A stretch of DNA of 49,688 nucleotides from a virus (IMGVR_UViG_3300036790_000126:1-49688), one strand, 5' to 3'. Positions 8,928 to 17,875 are shown, numbered from the stretch's first letter. Notes: generated by a model not told the origin, from the letters alone. Program-made: numbers and translations.

Positions 8928-11900
8928 ATGCCCCGCCAGATTGATCTGTTCTCGCAGAACCTTCAGGTCACTAACGACCCGAACAACCAGATTTCGGTTA
9001 CTGCGGCGCAGATCAATAACCTGAAGGATCAGATTCCCGCTGCACTAGCGGCGGCTGAGAAGCTTTTCCTCGACAACGTTTTGGCGGCGATCGACCAGGC
9101 CACCGGCCTGGATTTGGTGGATTGGCTGGCCGATGCTCAAGCTTTCTTCAACAGCATTTCCGCATCGTTGCAGCAGTCGTGGTTGAATCTGCAGAACTTT
9201 TTCAACGGGCTGGCCCAAGAGGCTGATGCGGACGTAACGCTTGCGTTGCAGTGGTTGCAGGGCCAGTTCAACCAGCTGCAGGCTTTGCTTCAGCAGTCGT
9301 GGCTGAATTTTCAGCAGTTCCTTAACGGCATTGTTCAGGACGTTGATGCGGATGTTGCGTCGGCGGTGGCGTGGCTGCAGGGTGTTGGCAGCGCAGCCAA
9401 TAATGCTCTGACGCTGCTTGAGGATTTCCTGGCGACTGGTGACTGGTCGGATTTGTCGGCGGCCTACACCGATTTGGTGCAGGCCATCTTCGGGACGAGT
9501 ACGAGTCTCGGTTTGGTGGGTGCGATCCCAGCCCCGGCTGTGGTGGATGTTGTGCAGTCGTTGCAGCCGGTGTGGGATTTCCCCGATGCGGCGTCGGTGT
9601 CTGCGGGCGGTCAGTGGTCGTGGGACGGCACCGAGGATCACACAGGCACAACAGGTTCAGGTAGCGCGAAGTGTGTCGCCGACGGCACGTTGCAGGGTTT
9701 GCGGGGCATTCCGGGGGCGGTGCAACCCGCCCAAGTTGTCACCGCGACGGCGTGGGTGTCGTGGTCGGGACTGGCCACCACGGGGTCGGATCAGATTCAG
9801 TTGCAGCTCATCCCGTACTCGACGTCGGGTACTGAGTTGGTGGCTGGTACACCGTTTGAGGTTGCGCAGGTCGCGTCTCCGGGCGCGTCTGGGTCGTGGA
9901 CGGAGCTGACCGGCACATACACGGTCCCATCATCCGGTGTGGACGCTGTTCAGTTGCGGCTCGTGGTGACCGCCGATGCCACCGCCGGCAGTGTGTGGTT
10001 CGATGACTGCTCCGCCGACGTTTCGGGTGGGTTCCTCGCGGATTTGAAGGCTGACACCAACAGCATCATCGATTCGTTCGCGCCGGGCGGGACGGTGGGC
10101 GAATTCCAAGCCGGTGTAACAAACCTCCTAGCCTTGTTCGGGTTAACCCCGGCTGATGTTGGTGGGGCCACCGCAATTGATTCGGTGTGGACAACAGTCG
10201 TCAACGACATCATCAACCCGTTGAATGCGATTGAGACGCAGGCCGCCAACATCATCGGCGACATCGAGCAGTCCGCTATTACTGGTTTGACGGATGTGTG
10301 GGATTGGCTGACCGGTACTCCCACACCGACGAGTAGCACCAAAGTTTTAGCGGCCAGCGTCGAGGATGTGTTGGGAGGGGCGAACCTCGGCGCGGACGTG
10401 GCGTCGACTTCGACGAACGTCACGAACACGTGGGGCTGGCTGTTCGGTACGTCAACCCCGACTAGCGATAACCAGTTGTCCATCGGCGTGGTCCCCGGGG
10501 TACAGGGCATCACCGATATTGCGACAACGATCCAGAACACGTGGGACAACTGGGCCAACACTATCGCGACTGCGCTTGGCTTGACCGGCGTTGCGGGCAG
10601 CGGTAATTCACTCTCGGATGTGACGGGGGCAGTCCAGGGGCACGCGCAGGCCACGAGTACAGCGTTAACAACAGCACAGACAGCGGCGATGGTTCAGGCG
10701 CAGCAGACGGCGGCGAAAGCCGCCTACGCAGCGTTCGGGGATGTGACGGCAGACGTAACGTTCCACGCGGGGTCCACGTACAACCTGTCGTCAATGCCGA
10801 CAATCACTGTCACACAGTCGAGTTCGGTAATCGGGTATGTCACCACCTCGGATAATGTGGATAAGTTGTCGGTGTTGTTCGTTGCTGAAACGGTCGGCAC
10901 CCTCACCGGGGTTTACATCAACGTTTATGCGGTCGATTCTTCTGGGTTGTGTACGAATGTTGTTGCCGGGTCGAATATTGTCTCCGAGATCGGCACCTTG
11001 GAGAATTTGATCTACGACGATTTCGCGTCGGCGCTGGCCGTCACCCCGGCTGCGATGTATGCGATCGAGGTTATGGTCACCGGCACAGGCAGTTTGATGA
11101 TGATGGGTTTGTCGCCGACATGGGCGCCCACCAACAGCATTACCGGTCCGGGCGCGGTCGGGGGATCGCGGAGTAGCCCACCGACGCATGACGCTACCGG
11201 GGCAGGAAGTTTCCCTACATCGAACGCCACAAGTTTCTCATGGTCACATGTTCTCGGTTCTTCGGCGACGGGAATTCTCATTGAATTCGCCGCCACTCAG
11301 GCAGTGAGCAGCGTCAAGGTTGGTGGGGTCGCGGCCACACTCCTGGGTTCAAAAATAATGCCCTCGGGTGGTGAAACCACCTATATTTACGGGTTGCTGA
11401 ATCCCACAACCGGAACACAGACTGTCACCGTCACTCTCAGCGCAAGTGGTGCCGTGACCGGTAATTCGGACTCTTATAGCGGTGTTACATCTTTCGGGAC
11501 GGCGACCACCAATTCAGGGCCAGCGGGGACGGCCTCGGTGGCGGTTTCTTCTACCAGTGACCAGCTTGCGGCGGCGGCGATTTTTGACATTACATCCGGT
11601 GGGGCGTTGACAGCTTTTAACAAGACGACTCGCTGGAATGGAGGTTCCAGCTGGGCATCTTACGGCGTTTTCGGGGACGCGGCGGGTGCCAGCACGGTCA
11701 ACTTCTCGGCGACTGCGGGCACGTTTTGGTCAGCCGTCGGGGTCTCCCTCATTGGAACCGTATCAGCGACACCGCCATCCACATTCACGCCCGCAGCTAG
11801 CACCACTGTTCCCCTGTTTGGGCTTTCATCAGCCGGGGGATCTACCAATCCGGTGTTCGCGCCCGAAACCCACGTCTACAACACCGCTGGCACATACACC

Positions 11901-12389
11901 CTCACCATCCCGTCCTGGGTGAAGTATGTGGACCGCATCCCCCTCGGTGGGGGTGGTGGTGGTGGTGGCGGAATCAACGGTGCGGGCAGCAACGGAGCTA
12001 GTAGCACCGTCACGGTCGGTTCCAGCACGATCACCGCGACCGGCGGCGTGGGCGGCCCAGGCGGAACAACAACCCTCGCAAACTCTTACGGTCAAACACC
12101 AGGAAACAAAACCTACCTAGGCACAACCTACTTCGGTGGCACCGAAGTCCGGTACGCCTACGACGGGGCATCCCCCGGCGGCGGAGGCGGCGCAGGCTAC
12201 TACTCCGGCCTTGTTGGTTGGGGCGGGGACGGCGGCAACTGGAACGCCGACACCTACACCCTGGCAGGCGAAACGTCAGTCTCAATCACTATCGGGGCCG
12301 GGGGTGCGCCGAACACGTTCGGTTCACCGTCCTACGGGGCCGCGCCCGGCGCTGCCGGCGGCGCGTGGGTTGTGTTCCGCCAGTCATAA
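8928..12389 (+). CDS. Large tail fibre / receptor-binding minor tail protein
   Basis: A 1153-residue mosaic protein. Residues 1-160 are helical with a duplicated unit (QQSWLNLQNFFNGL and QQSWLNFQQFLNGI). A carbohydrate-binding-like beta domain follows, then a second duplicated unit with WDWLTGTPTPTS and WGWLFGTSTPTS. Next comes a domain starting THDATGAG near residue 753, shared with the C-terminus of the 12654 protein. The end is a Gly-rich region (a run of nine Gly) with AGGAWVVFRQS, typical of mycobacteriophage fibre tips. Confidence 0.85.
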   Translation: MPRQIDLFSQNLQVTNDPNNQISVTAAQINNLKDQIPAALAAAEKLFLDNVLAAIDQATGLDLVDWLADAQAFFNSISASLQQSWLNLQNFFNGLAQEADADVTLALQWLQGQFNQLQALLQQSWLNFQQFLNGIVQDVDADVASAVAWLQGVGSAANNALTLLEDFLATGDWSDLSAAYTDLVQAIFGTSTSLGLVGAIPAPAVVDVVQSLQPVWDFPDAASVSAGGQWSWDGTEDHTGTTGSGSAKCVADGTLQGLRGIPGAVQPAQVVTATAWVSWSGLATTGSDQIQLQLIPYSTSGTELVAGTPFEVAQVASPGASGSWTELTGTYTVPSSGVDAVQLRLVVTADATAGSVWFDDCSADVSGGFLADLKADTNSIIDSFAPGGTVGEFQAGVTNLLALFGLTPADVGGATAIDSVWTTVVNDIINPLNAIETQAANIIGDIEQSAITGLTDVWDWLTGTPTPTSSTKVLAASVEDVLGGANLGADVASTSTNVTNTWGWLFGTSTPTSDNQLSIGVVPGVQGITDIATTIQNTWDNWANTIATALGLTGVAGSGNSLSDVTGAVQGHAQATSTALTTAQTAAMVQAQQTAAKAAYAAFGDVTADVTFHAGSTYNLSSMPTITVTQSSSVIGYVTTSDNVDKLSVLFVAETVGTLTGVYINVYAVDSSGLCTNVVAGSNIVSEIGTLENLIYDDFASALAVTPAAMYAIEVMVTGTGSLMMMGLSPTWAPTNSITGPGAVGGSRSSPPTHDATGAGSFPTSNATSFSWSHVLGSSATGILIEFAATQAVSSVKVGGVAATLLGSKIMPSGGETTYIYGLLNPTTGTQTVTVTLSASGAVTGNSDSYSGVTSFGTATTNSGPAGTASVAVSSTSDQLAAAAIFDITSGGALTAFNKTTRWNGGSSWASYGVFGDAAGASTVNFSATAGTFWSAVGVSLIGTVSATPPSTFTPAASTTVPLFGLSSAGGSTNPVFAPETHVYNTAGTYTLTIPSWVKYVDRIPLGGGGGGGGGINGAGSNGASSTVTVGSSTITATGGVGGPGGTTTLANSYGQTPGNKTYLGTTYFGGTEVRYAYDGASPGGGGGAGYYSGLVGWGGDGGNWNADTYTLAGETSVSITIGAGGAPNTFGSPSYGAAPGAAGGAWVVFRQS

Positions 12390-12611
12390 CGCCTGTTCAT
12401 ATTTGGCTAGTAGGTATTTGTAGCTGAGTAGCCGGGTGCGGTTGATCTGACCGTCTTCCAAGGATTTGACGACGAAGTTTGTTCCGTTGGGGCGGTCCAC
12501 CCGCTCCAACACCCGGACTGGGACTTGTTTGTCCATGTGCGGGTATTTCGGCAGCCACACCGTGCCTGTCCGCACGTGGACGGGGTCATTCACCCTGCTT
12601 GGGCGGGCCAT
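12384..12611 (-). CDS. Small leftward protein inside the tail operon
   Basis: A 75-residue basic protein (MARPSRVNDPVHVRTGTVWL start, RTRLLSYKYLLAKYE near the end) encoded against the tail genes. It fills the gap between two fibre genes, overlapping the upstream one by 6 bases. Its composition looks protein-like and the opposite strand has no gene here. I do not recognise the family with certainty. A lone antisense gene among late genes may be a moron with its own promoter. Confidence 0.6.
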   Translation of the reverse strand: MARPSRVNDPVHVRTGTVWLPKYPHMDKQVPVRVLERVDRPNGTNFVVKSLEDGQINRTRLLSYKYLLAKYEQAL

Positions 12612-12653
12612 AGCCGGGGATTATTCACCATCTAGTAGCCGAAAGGGCATGGA

Positions 12654-14204
12654 ATGACGGCTACCGGCTGGTGGACCACTGACACCCTCCCCTTGCCGAT
12701 CACCGGCTGGTGGGCCGAACTGAATGCTTCCGCGCATATCACTGTCACACCCATGGTATCGGCGAGTACCGGGCATGTGGCTGGGTCGGTGGCGTTGCTG
12801 GTGGCCACCCCCATCGTTTCGGCGTCTGCTGTGGTGTTCCGGGAGTCCGGGGTGCCTATCGCCGTAACCCCGATTGTTACGGCGGCCGGGGTGGTCACCA
12901 AGCATGCGGACGCAGCAGTCGATGTCGCCCCGTCCGTGGGTGTAGCAGCGAACGCTGTCACCGACATCGCATCCGCTATCACGATTACTCCGTCGGTTTC
13001 TTGCGCCACCGCCGACGACACCAGCACCCTTGTGACAGTCACTCCAACAGTTTCCGCGGCGGCGACCGTGTTGAAACCAGCAGCCGTAACTGTCGCGGTC
13101 ATCCCCAATATCACTACCGCTGCCGGTGTCATCGCCGGCGCGGGCATCACGGTTACTCCGTCTGTATCCGTCGCGGGCTCGGCGATCAAGGATGTCACAG
13201 CATCCGCACAGGTCACACCTTCTGCGACAGCGGTCGGGACGGTTGTTGAGGAAGGCATCGTCACCGCAGCCGTCACGGTAACCCCGGCTGTGACGGCGGC
13301 GGCCGCGACCATCGAGAACATCACGGCCTCCGCAACAATCACCCCAGCGGTGTCCGCATCCGCGAAGGCCGCCACCGCAGCCGCAGTCACAGTCACACCG
13401 TCGGTGAGTGTGGTCGGACGTGTGATCAAACCCGCCAACGTAGCTGTCACGGTCACACCTTCGGTGGCTGTGGCCGGGGTGACCGTCAAGCACGGCCCAG
13501 TCGCCGTGACCATCACCCCGACGGTGACCACGGCGGCGAAACTCGGTAAGCGCGCAAGCATTTCGGTGACCGTCAGCCCGACGGTATCGGTGGCTGCGAC
13601 CGTAACCGTACCGCCAAGCGGACCGTCTTATGACGCCACCGGGGCAGGATTCTTAGGCAGCCCCGGCATAGGCAGCGGAAGCTGGTCGCACACCGCCGCA
13701 ACGGGTGCTGGGGTGTTGGCGTTTGTCACCGCCGACCAGGGCGCCGCACCGACCGTCACCTACGGCGGGACAGCTATGACGCAGGTCGGCAGCCCAGCCA
13801 ACGACGGATCCGGTATTTCCGCGCTCTATCTGTTCAAGCTCGCCAACGCATCGGGTGGGGCGAAAACCGTCGTTGCGACAGCGGCTGGCGGCGGCAGCAT
13901 CCTCGGCGCTAACTCTGTCTCGTTCACGTCTGTGACCACAGTCGGAACCCCTGCCGGCGTATCCGCATCCGCATCACAGTCGGCTAGTTGCACCAGCGGC
14001 CAGATCATCGCCCAATCCTTCAACGACTACGTCGGGACTTTATTCGTAGGGTCTGGGATCACCTCCTACAGCGGGGGGACTGGACGCTGGCTGGCCAGCG
14101 ACGGATCTATGACCCTGTCCACCGCGACCGCTTCAACAACGTTCACCGAAACAGATTCCGGCTCCGGGGCGTACGACATTGCGCTCGCCGTCGTCCTGTC
14201 CTAA
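12654..14204 (+). CDS. Tail fibre protein with tandem beta repeats
   Basis: This 516-residue protein starts with a Trp-rich head (TGWWTTDTLPLPITGWW). Roughly residues 28-320 are a degenerate repeat of about 22-25 residues with the core VTVTPSVSVA, about a dozen copies. A C-terminal domain from PSGPSYDATGAG (about 322) to the end contains VTYGGTAMT. The repeats suggest an extended, Ala/Val/Thr-rich fibre shaft; the C-terminal domain is shared with the 8928-12389 fibre. It is probably surface-exposed and host-binding. Confidence 0.8.
   Translation: MTATGWWTTDTLPLPITGWWAELNASAHITVTPMVSASTGHVAGSVALLVATPIVSASAVVFRESGVPIAVTPIVTAAGVVTKHADAAVDVAPSVGVAANAVTDIASAITITPSVSCATADDTSTLVTVTPTVSAAATVLKPAAVTVAVIPNITTAAGVIAGAGITVTPSVSVAGSAIKDVTASAQVTPSATAVGTVVEEGIVTAAVTVTPAVTAAAATIENITASATITPAVSASAKAATAAAVTVTPSVSVVGRVIKPANVAVTVTPSVAVAGVTVKHGPVAVTITPTVTTAAKLGKRASISVTVSPTVSVAATVTVPPSGPSYDATGAGFLGSPGIGSGSWSHTAATGAGVLAFVTADQGAAPTVTYGGTAMTQVGSPANDGSGISALYLFKLANASGGAKTVVATAAGGGSILGANSVSFTSVTTVGTPAGVSASASQSASCTSGQIIAQSFNDYVGTLFVGSGITSYSGGTGRWLASDGSMTLSTATASTTFTETDSGSGAYDIALAVVLS
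12735..13612 (+). repeat. Tandem coding repeats of about 70 bp
   Basis: A degenerate in-frame repeat inside the fibre gene encodes units ending in (V/I)TVTPxVSxxA followed by a variable linker such as GRVIKPANVAV or GVTVKHGPVAV. Unit length is about 22-25 codons and copies differ by many substitutions, so they are old or under diversifying selection. Copy number may vary between relatives through recombination. Confidence 0.8.
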
Positions 14205-14237
14205 ACCATCCAAACCCACAGACAAGGAATACGGCGA

Positions 14238-14543
14238 ATGTCAACACTGGTCACCCTGACACCGATCACCGCGACCATCCAGGGCTTCCAAATTCAGGCA
14301 CCCGCAGACATGCTCACCGCCCTGCAATACATCAGCCCCGGCGGCGGTTTGAATAGCACAGCCTACGGTGGGACGGTCAACTCCCAGAATCTAAACGGCA
14401 CCGTCACCTGGAACCTGCTGGTCAACAACAGTCAGGTAAACACCAGCCAGTCCGCGAAAATCGGCGACTGGATCATCCTCACCAACAACTCGATCGTAAA
14501 CGTCTGCCCCCAAGCAAGTTTCGCCTCCCTCTACAGCGGATAA
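14238..14543 (+). CDS. Small tail-associated protein
   Basis: A 101-residue protein with an ACAAGGAATACGG leader before its ATG. It is beta-rich and Thr/Asn-rich (TVTWNLLVNN, IGDWIILTNNS). It lies between two structural genes and ends just before an intrinsic terminator, so it is probably the last gene of a tail transcription unit. No known domain is recognised. Confidence 0.72.
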   Translation: MSTLVTLTPITATIQGFQIQAPADMLTALQYISPGGGLNSTAYGGTVNSQNLNGTVTWNLLVNNSQVNTSQSAKIGDWIILTNNSIVNVCPQASFASLYSG

Positions 14544-14559
14544 CACTTAACCCCCTCTA

Positions 14560-14586
14560 ACCCCACCGTGTTCGGTGGGGTTTCTT
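14560..14586 (+). terminator. Intrinsic terminator after tail genes
   Basis: A perfect stem CCCCACCG / CGGTGGGG with a TGTT loop, followed by TTTCTTT. It lies between the stop at 14541-14543 and the ATG at 14588. It should end or attenuate late transcription before the small downstream genes. Confidence 0.82.
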
Positions 14587-14587
14587 T

Positions 14588-14698
14588 ATGCCCGAAAGGC
14601 CCCTCGTGCAACCAGTTCTCATCAACGCCGAAGTCACAGCAACCGCTGTGGTCATCACCGCAGAAGACGCCAACCCCGAAGAACAGGAAAACAACTAG
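14588..14698 (+). CDS. 36-residue peptide upstream of small tail protein
   Basis: A short frame starting MPERPLVQPVLINAEVTATA and ending EEQENN. Its stop TAG overlaps the next GTG by one base. It begins immediately after the terminator and has no good ribosome site. It may be a leader or a small structural peptide; it is listed because of the tight junction with the next gene. Confidence 0.45.
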   Translation: MPERPLVQPVLINAEVTATAVVITAEDANPEEQENN

Positions 14699-15102
14699 TG
14701 GCCGCCTACAGCTTCTCCTCAACCCTCGCCAACGCTCTACTCAACGTGTTAAACGGCACCACCATCGCAACAAACGCCTACACCACCTCAGGCAACGTCT
14801 ACCTCCAACTCCACACCGCTGACCCCGGAACCGCCGGCACCACAGCCATTTCCGCCGGATCAACAACCCGAGTCCTGGCGGCTTTCGGCACAGCATCGGG
14901 CGGCACCGTCACCATGACCACCTCCAACCCGCAATGGACCAACGGTGGCACCTCCGAAACCATCACCGCCATCTCCATCTGGTCAGCATCCACCTCCGGC
15001 ACCTTCCTGTGCTCCGGACAGTTGACCAGCTCCCAGGCCTGGGCGTCGGGGAACATCCTGCAACTGTCCAGCCTCAGCGTCTCTATCACCACCGCGTCCT
15101 AA
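14698..15102 (+). CDS. Small minor tail protein
   Basis: 134 residues from a GTG that touches the previous stop (MAAYSFSSTLANALLNVLNG). The Ser/Thr-rich beta pattern, with a TNGGTSETITAISIW segment and an SQLTSSQAWASGNILQ-like C-terminus, resembles small tail-tip or decoration proteins such as the one at 8574-8921. It probably belongs to the tail. Confidence 0.68.
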   Translation: MAAYSFSSTLANALLNVLNGTTIATNAYTTSGNVYLQLHTADPGTAGTTAISAGSTTRVLAAFGTASGGTVTMTTSNPQWTNGGTSETITAISIWSASTSGTFLCSGQLTSSQAWASGNILQLSSLSVSITTAS

Positions 15103-15105
15103 CAA

Positions 15106-15864
15106 ATGTCCACGGTGTACATGCTGGGCGGCGCATTCTCCGGCCTCAACAACTACATGCCCACCATGCTCGGCGGCAAGATCACCGACGACAACACCGC
15201 AATACAAGTCCCTTACGACAACATGGGCCTGTTTGTGAACACGGTGCAACAGGGCGCAGCGATGTTGAATGCGTTCCTCACCTCCGGGACCGGGCAGATG
15301 GTGGTGTTCGGGCACTCGTTGGGGGCGGTCGTCGGCTCGTATTGGCTCGCCAACTATGTTGATGGCCCCCTCGGCACGACGAGCATCGAACCCGCGGATT
15401 TGTCGTTCGTGTTTATCGGCAACTCCGTGCACAAATACGGCGGCGCGCTCGGACCGGAAGGCGGGGCGGAGTGGGCCAACTGGTTCGGCACCGGTGTGAC
15501 AGCCCCCGACAACACCCCCTACACCGTCACCGATGTGGTGAGACAGTATGACGGCTGGGCGGACTGGCCGACCGGAACCTTCAACGTGGACGCGGACTTC
15601 AACGCCCTGGCGGGCCAAAACTCGGTCCACCCCAACTATCAAAACGTGTCCATCGACCCCAGCGCCCCCGGGAACGTTTCCTACACACCGACTGTCGGCG
15701 GATCACCCGGCAACATTACTTACATTTTTTCGATGACGGAACCCGTCCCGCTGCTGGGCAGCCAGTGGGTTGCACCGATAACAACACTGGACGAAGACCT
15801 CCGGCCGACCATCGAATCCGCCTACAACAGGCCCGTCACCATAGCCACACCGAGTTACACATGA
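15106..15864 (+). CDS. PE-PPE-domain alpha/beta hydrolase
   Basis: 252 residues with the fold and motifs of the PE-PPE domain (serine esterase/cutinase-like) normally fused to mycobacterial PE or PPE proteins. The nucleophile elbow is VFGHSLGAV (Ser71). VRQYDGWADWP carries the candidate Asp (149 or 153) and VHPNY the His (175). VDADFNALAG is the characteristic core of the family. No PE or PPE N-terminus and no signal peptide are present. It lies between tail and lysis genes and overlaps the PLD-like gene by 4 bases. It probably hydrolyses an ester in the envelope, as a tail-borne or lysis enzyme. Confidence 0.82.
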   Translation: MSTVYMLGGAFSGLNNYMPTMLGGKITDDNTAIQVPYDNMGLFVNTVQQGAAMLNAFLTSGTGQMVVFGHSLGAVVGSYWLANYVDGPLGTTSIEPADLSFVFIGNSVHKYGGALGPEGGAEWANWFGTGVTAPDNTPYTVTDVVRQYDGWADWPTGTFNVDADFNALAGQNSVHPNYQNVSIDPSAPGNVSYTPTVGGSPGNITYIFSMTEPVPLLGSQWVAPITTLDEDLRPTIESAYNRPVTIATPSYT

Positions 15865-16403
15865 GCACCGCGCACGCGCTGCACCGCCTCGACGTGTTGG
15901 ACCGATTCAAATATCAGCCGTTCCCTCCCGGCTACCCGTCCACGCACAGATCGTTCTACTCGCCCGTAGACGATGTTCACGGCGCACTGAAATACCTGTT
16001 GGGCTCGGCAACAAAGTCGTTGGTGGTGGCGATGTACGGATTCGACGACCCGGAACTCGCGGACATATTGCGGTCCAAGCTGATCCAGGAACATTGCTAC
16101 GTACAACTCACCCTGGATTCTTCACAAGCGGGAGGAGTGCATGAACGCCAGATCCTGACGCAGGAAAAGTATCCCGCGTCGTCGGTGGCGACCGGGCGCA
16201 GTGAGCACGGCGCCATCATGCATATGAAGGAATGCATCATCGACGGCGTCTTCCTCGTCACTGGCTCAACCAACTGGTCCATCGGGGCAGAAACCAAGCA
16301 GGACAATCAGTTAACGGTTATCGCCGACCCATACGTGTGCGCTGAAGCCCGCGCCCGCATCGATTGTATCCACGCGAACATGATCGCAAAGGCCAAGCGA
16401 TGA
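15861..16403 (+). CDS. Phospholipase D-like protein with one HKD motif
   Basis: About 180 residues from the ATG at 15861 (overlapping the previous stop). HMKECIIDGVFLVTGSTNWS near residue 120 is a clear HxKx4Dx6GSxN motif of the PLD superfamily. An N-terminal half YSPVDDVHGALKYLLGSA plus VVAMYGFDDPELADIL matches the conserved strand-helix before the motif. A single motif implies a homodimeric nuclease or phosphodiesterase (Nuc-like), not a two-motif phospholipase. It could cut DNA or act on phospholipids; context with lysis genes favours envelope action but does not prove it. Confidence 0.82.
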   Translation: MSTAHALHRLDVLDRFKYQPFPPGYPSTHRSFYSPVDDVHGALKYLLGSATKSLVVAMYGFDDPELADILRSKLIQEHCYVQLTLDSSQAGGVHERQILTQEKYPASSVATGRSEHGAIMHMKECIIDGVFLVTGSTNWSIGAETKQDNQLTVIADPYVCAEARARIDCIHANMIAKAKR

Positions 16404-16531
16404 GCACAGTCCTGCATTACGTCATCAACTTCAGTCTCGGTGTCTTGGCGTTGTTCGGTGTCGCAGAGCTGGGTGTGTTGCTGCTCGCCACGGTGGACAC
16501 CGGCTTCGACTGGCCCGACGAGGACGCCTGA
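16400..16531 (+). CDS. Small one-TM membrane peptide
   Basis: 43 residues starting MSTVLHYVINFSLGVLALFG, with one hydrophobic segment at about residues 7-30 and an acidic tail DWPDEDA. It overlaps both neighbours by 1-4 bases between the PLD-like and lysin A genes. Size and place would suit an accessory holin or spanin-like factor, but there is no family evidence. Confidence 0.65.
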   Translation: MSTVLHYVINFSLGVLALFGVAELGVLLLATVDTGFDWPDEDA

Positions 16532-16689
16532 TGCCCAATCCGCTGCGCGACGAGTTGTCTGATGATGCGAAGGCGTGGCTGGCGGCCCAGTTCGCCGACC
16601 TGAAACGCCACTTCCTGTCGTGCCCGCATATTCCGTCGGGGATGGCGGTCAGGTTGGTGCGGCAACGCAACTCCTGGGACCGGCTGTGA
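16531..16689 (+). CDS. Small basic protein before lysin A
   Basis: 52 residues (MPNPLRDELSDDAKAWLAAQ start), helical with a Cys-Pro-His motif and a basic C-terminus. Its ATG overlaps the previous stop by one base, and 14 bases separate it from lysin A. Function unknown. Confidence 0.65.
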   Translation: MPNPLRDELSDDAKAWLAAQFADLKRHFLSCPHIPSGMAVRLVRQRNSWDRL

Positions 16690-16703
16690 GAAAGCAGTAA
16701 ACA

Positions 16704-17867
16704 ATGATTCTACAAAGCAGCGCCGACTGGGTCTTGGCGAACGCCAAAGCACGGTTGGACGACCCCTACGTGTATGGGGGTGTTTATTCTCCTACTGATT
16801 TGACGGAGGGAGCGGACTGCTCCGGCGTCGTCGGCTGGGTGTTGGAAGCATTAACTAAAGGCCCCGCGCACATGTCGTGGGCGCACAACGTGTCCACCGA
16901 ATCCTGGTATTACGACTACAACACCAATTGCCCTGCCGCCCCGGGAACTGTTGGCCCGTACGGGACTATCGCCGTCGCAAACCTCGCAGACATCCCCGCC
17001 GATGCCGCTTTGACGATCGACATCATGCACGGTGGGGGTGGGGAAGACTCCCACACCAACTGCTCCCTGCAAGGCACCCTGATCGAATCCAACGGCGATT
17101 ACGGTTCCTGCACCAACGGCACCGGCGCCTACGCTACCGACGCCCCCCTATGGACCGATCACTATTACCTGCCGGGGCCACTTGTCAACGACGCCAACAT
17201 AACTCCGCTGTTCTACCCGGATGTGTCGAACGTCAACTGGGGCGAACCCTACAGTGACGCCGGGAAACAAACCCTCCTCAATTTCCTTGCCACCGCGAAA
17301 CAAGCTGGCATGGCAGGGATTCAACACAAGGTCACCCAAGGCTCTGACTTCAAAGACCCCTACTGGCCGGCCTTCCGGCAGTGGTGCGAAACCAACGACA
17401 TGTCATGGCTTGGCTACCACTATGTGGATCAGTCCGACCCCGACAGCCAGGCCGCGAACTTCGCCGCCAACAACGGCGGCCAGTGGGCCATGCTGGACTT
17501 CGAGCAAGGCGCCGGGAACATCTCCCAGTTCTGGAACGTGGTGAACGCCTTCAACAACCACGGCATATCCGTATCCATGGCCTACATTCCGAACTGGTAT
17601 TGGGGACAGATCGGGCAACCCGACCTATCCTATTTGACCGGCAACCAAATCAGTCTGGTGTCCTCCAACTATCCAGGCGGGACGGGGATTCCGCAGCACA
17701 TCTACACCGGGCCTTCTGGTCCCGGCTGGGTGTCCTACGGGGGTTGCGCCCCGACTGTCTGGCAGTTCACCGATCAGGCCCTCATTGGGGGAATCAGCGT
17801 TGACTGCAACGCATACCTCGGTGTCGGCCCGAACCTCAACGCACTATTCACCGGAAACATCTTCTAA
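16704..17867 (+). CDS. lysA: Lysin A: NlpC/P60-like peptidase plus GH25 muramidase
   Basis: A 387-residue endolysin that cuts peptidoglycan at lysis. Residues 1-155 form a peptidase-like domain with ADCSGVVGW (Cys39) and a following IDIMHGGGGEDSHTN His region. From about residue 172 there is a glycoside hydrolase 25 domain starting YPDVSNVNWG, with MLDFEQGAG as the acidic catalytic strand and VWQFTDQ near the end. No cell-wall-binding domain or signal peptide is seen, so release needs the holin. The two-domain modular layout is common for mycobacteriophage lysin A. Confidence 0.9.
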   Translation: MILQSSADWVLANAKARLDDPYVYGGVYSPTDLTEGADCSGVVGWVLEALTKGPAHMSWAHNVSTESWYYDYNTNCPAAPGTVGPYGTIAVANLADIPADAALTIDIMHGGGGEDSHTNCSLQGTLIESNGDYGSCTNGTGAYATDAPLWTDHYYLPGPLVNDANITPLFYPDVSNVNWGEPYSDAGKQTLLNFLATAKQAGMAGIQHKVTQGSDFKDPYWPAFRQWCETNDMSWLGYHYVDQSDPDSQAANFAANNGGQWAMLDFEQGAGNISQFWNVVNAFNNHGISVSMAYIPNWYWGQIGQPDLSYLTGNQISLVSSNYPGGTGIPQHIYTGPSGPGWVSYGGCAPTVWQFTDQALIGGISVDCNAYLGVGPNLNALFTGNIF

Positions 17868-17875
17868 GGAGCAAA

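Noticed and set aside
12632-13561. Long leftward open frames opposite the fibre repeats
   Set aside because: They mirror the GC-rich repeats of a well-supported rightward fibre gene and have Ala/Val/Thr-only or Arg/Gly/Cys-biased composition.
12735-13612. CRISPR-like array
   Set aside because: Repeats are degenerate, coding and contiguous without uniform spacers; they follow codon periodicity.
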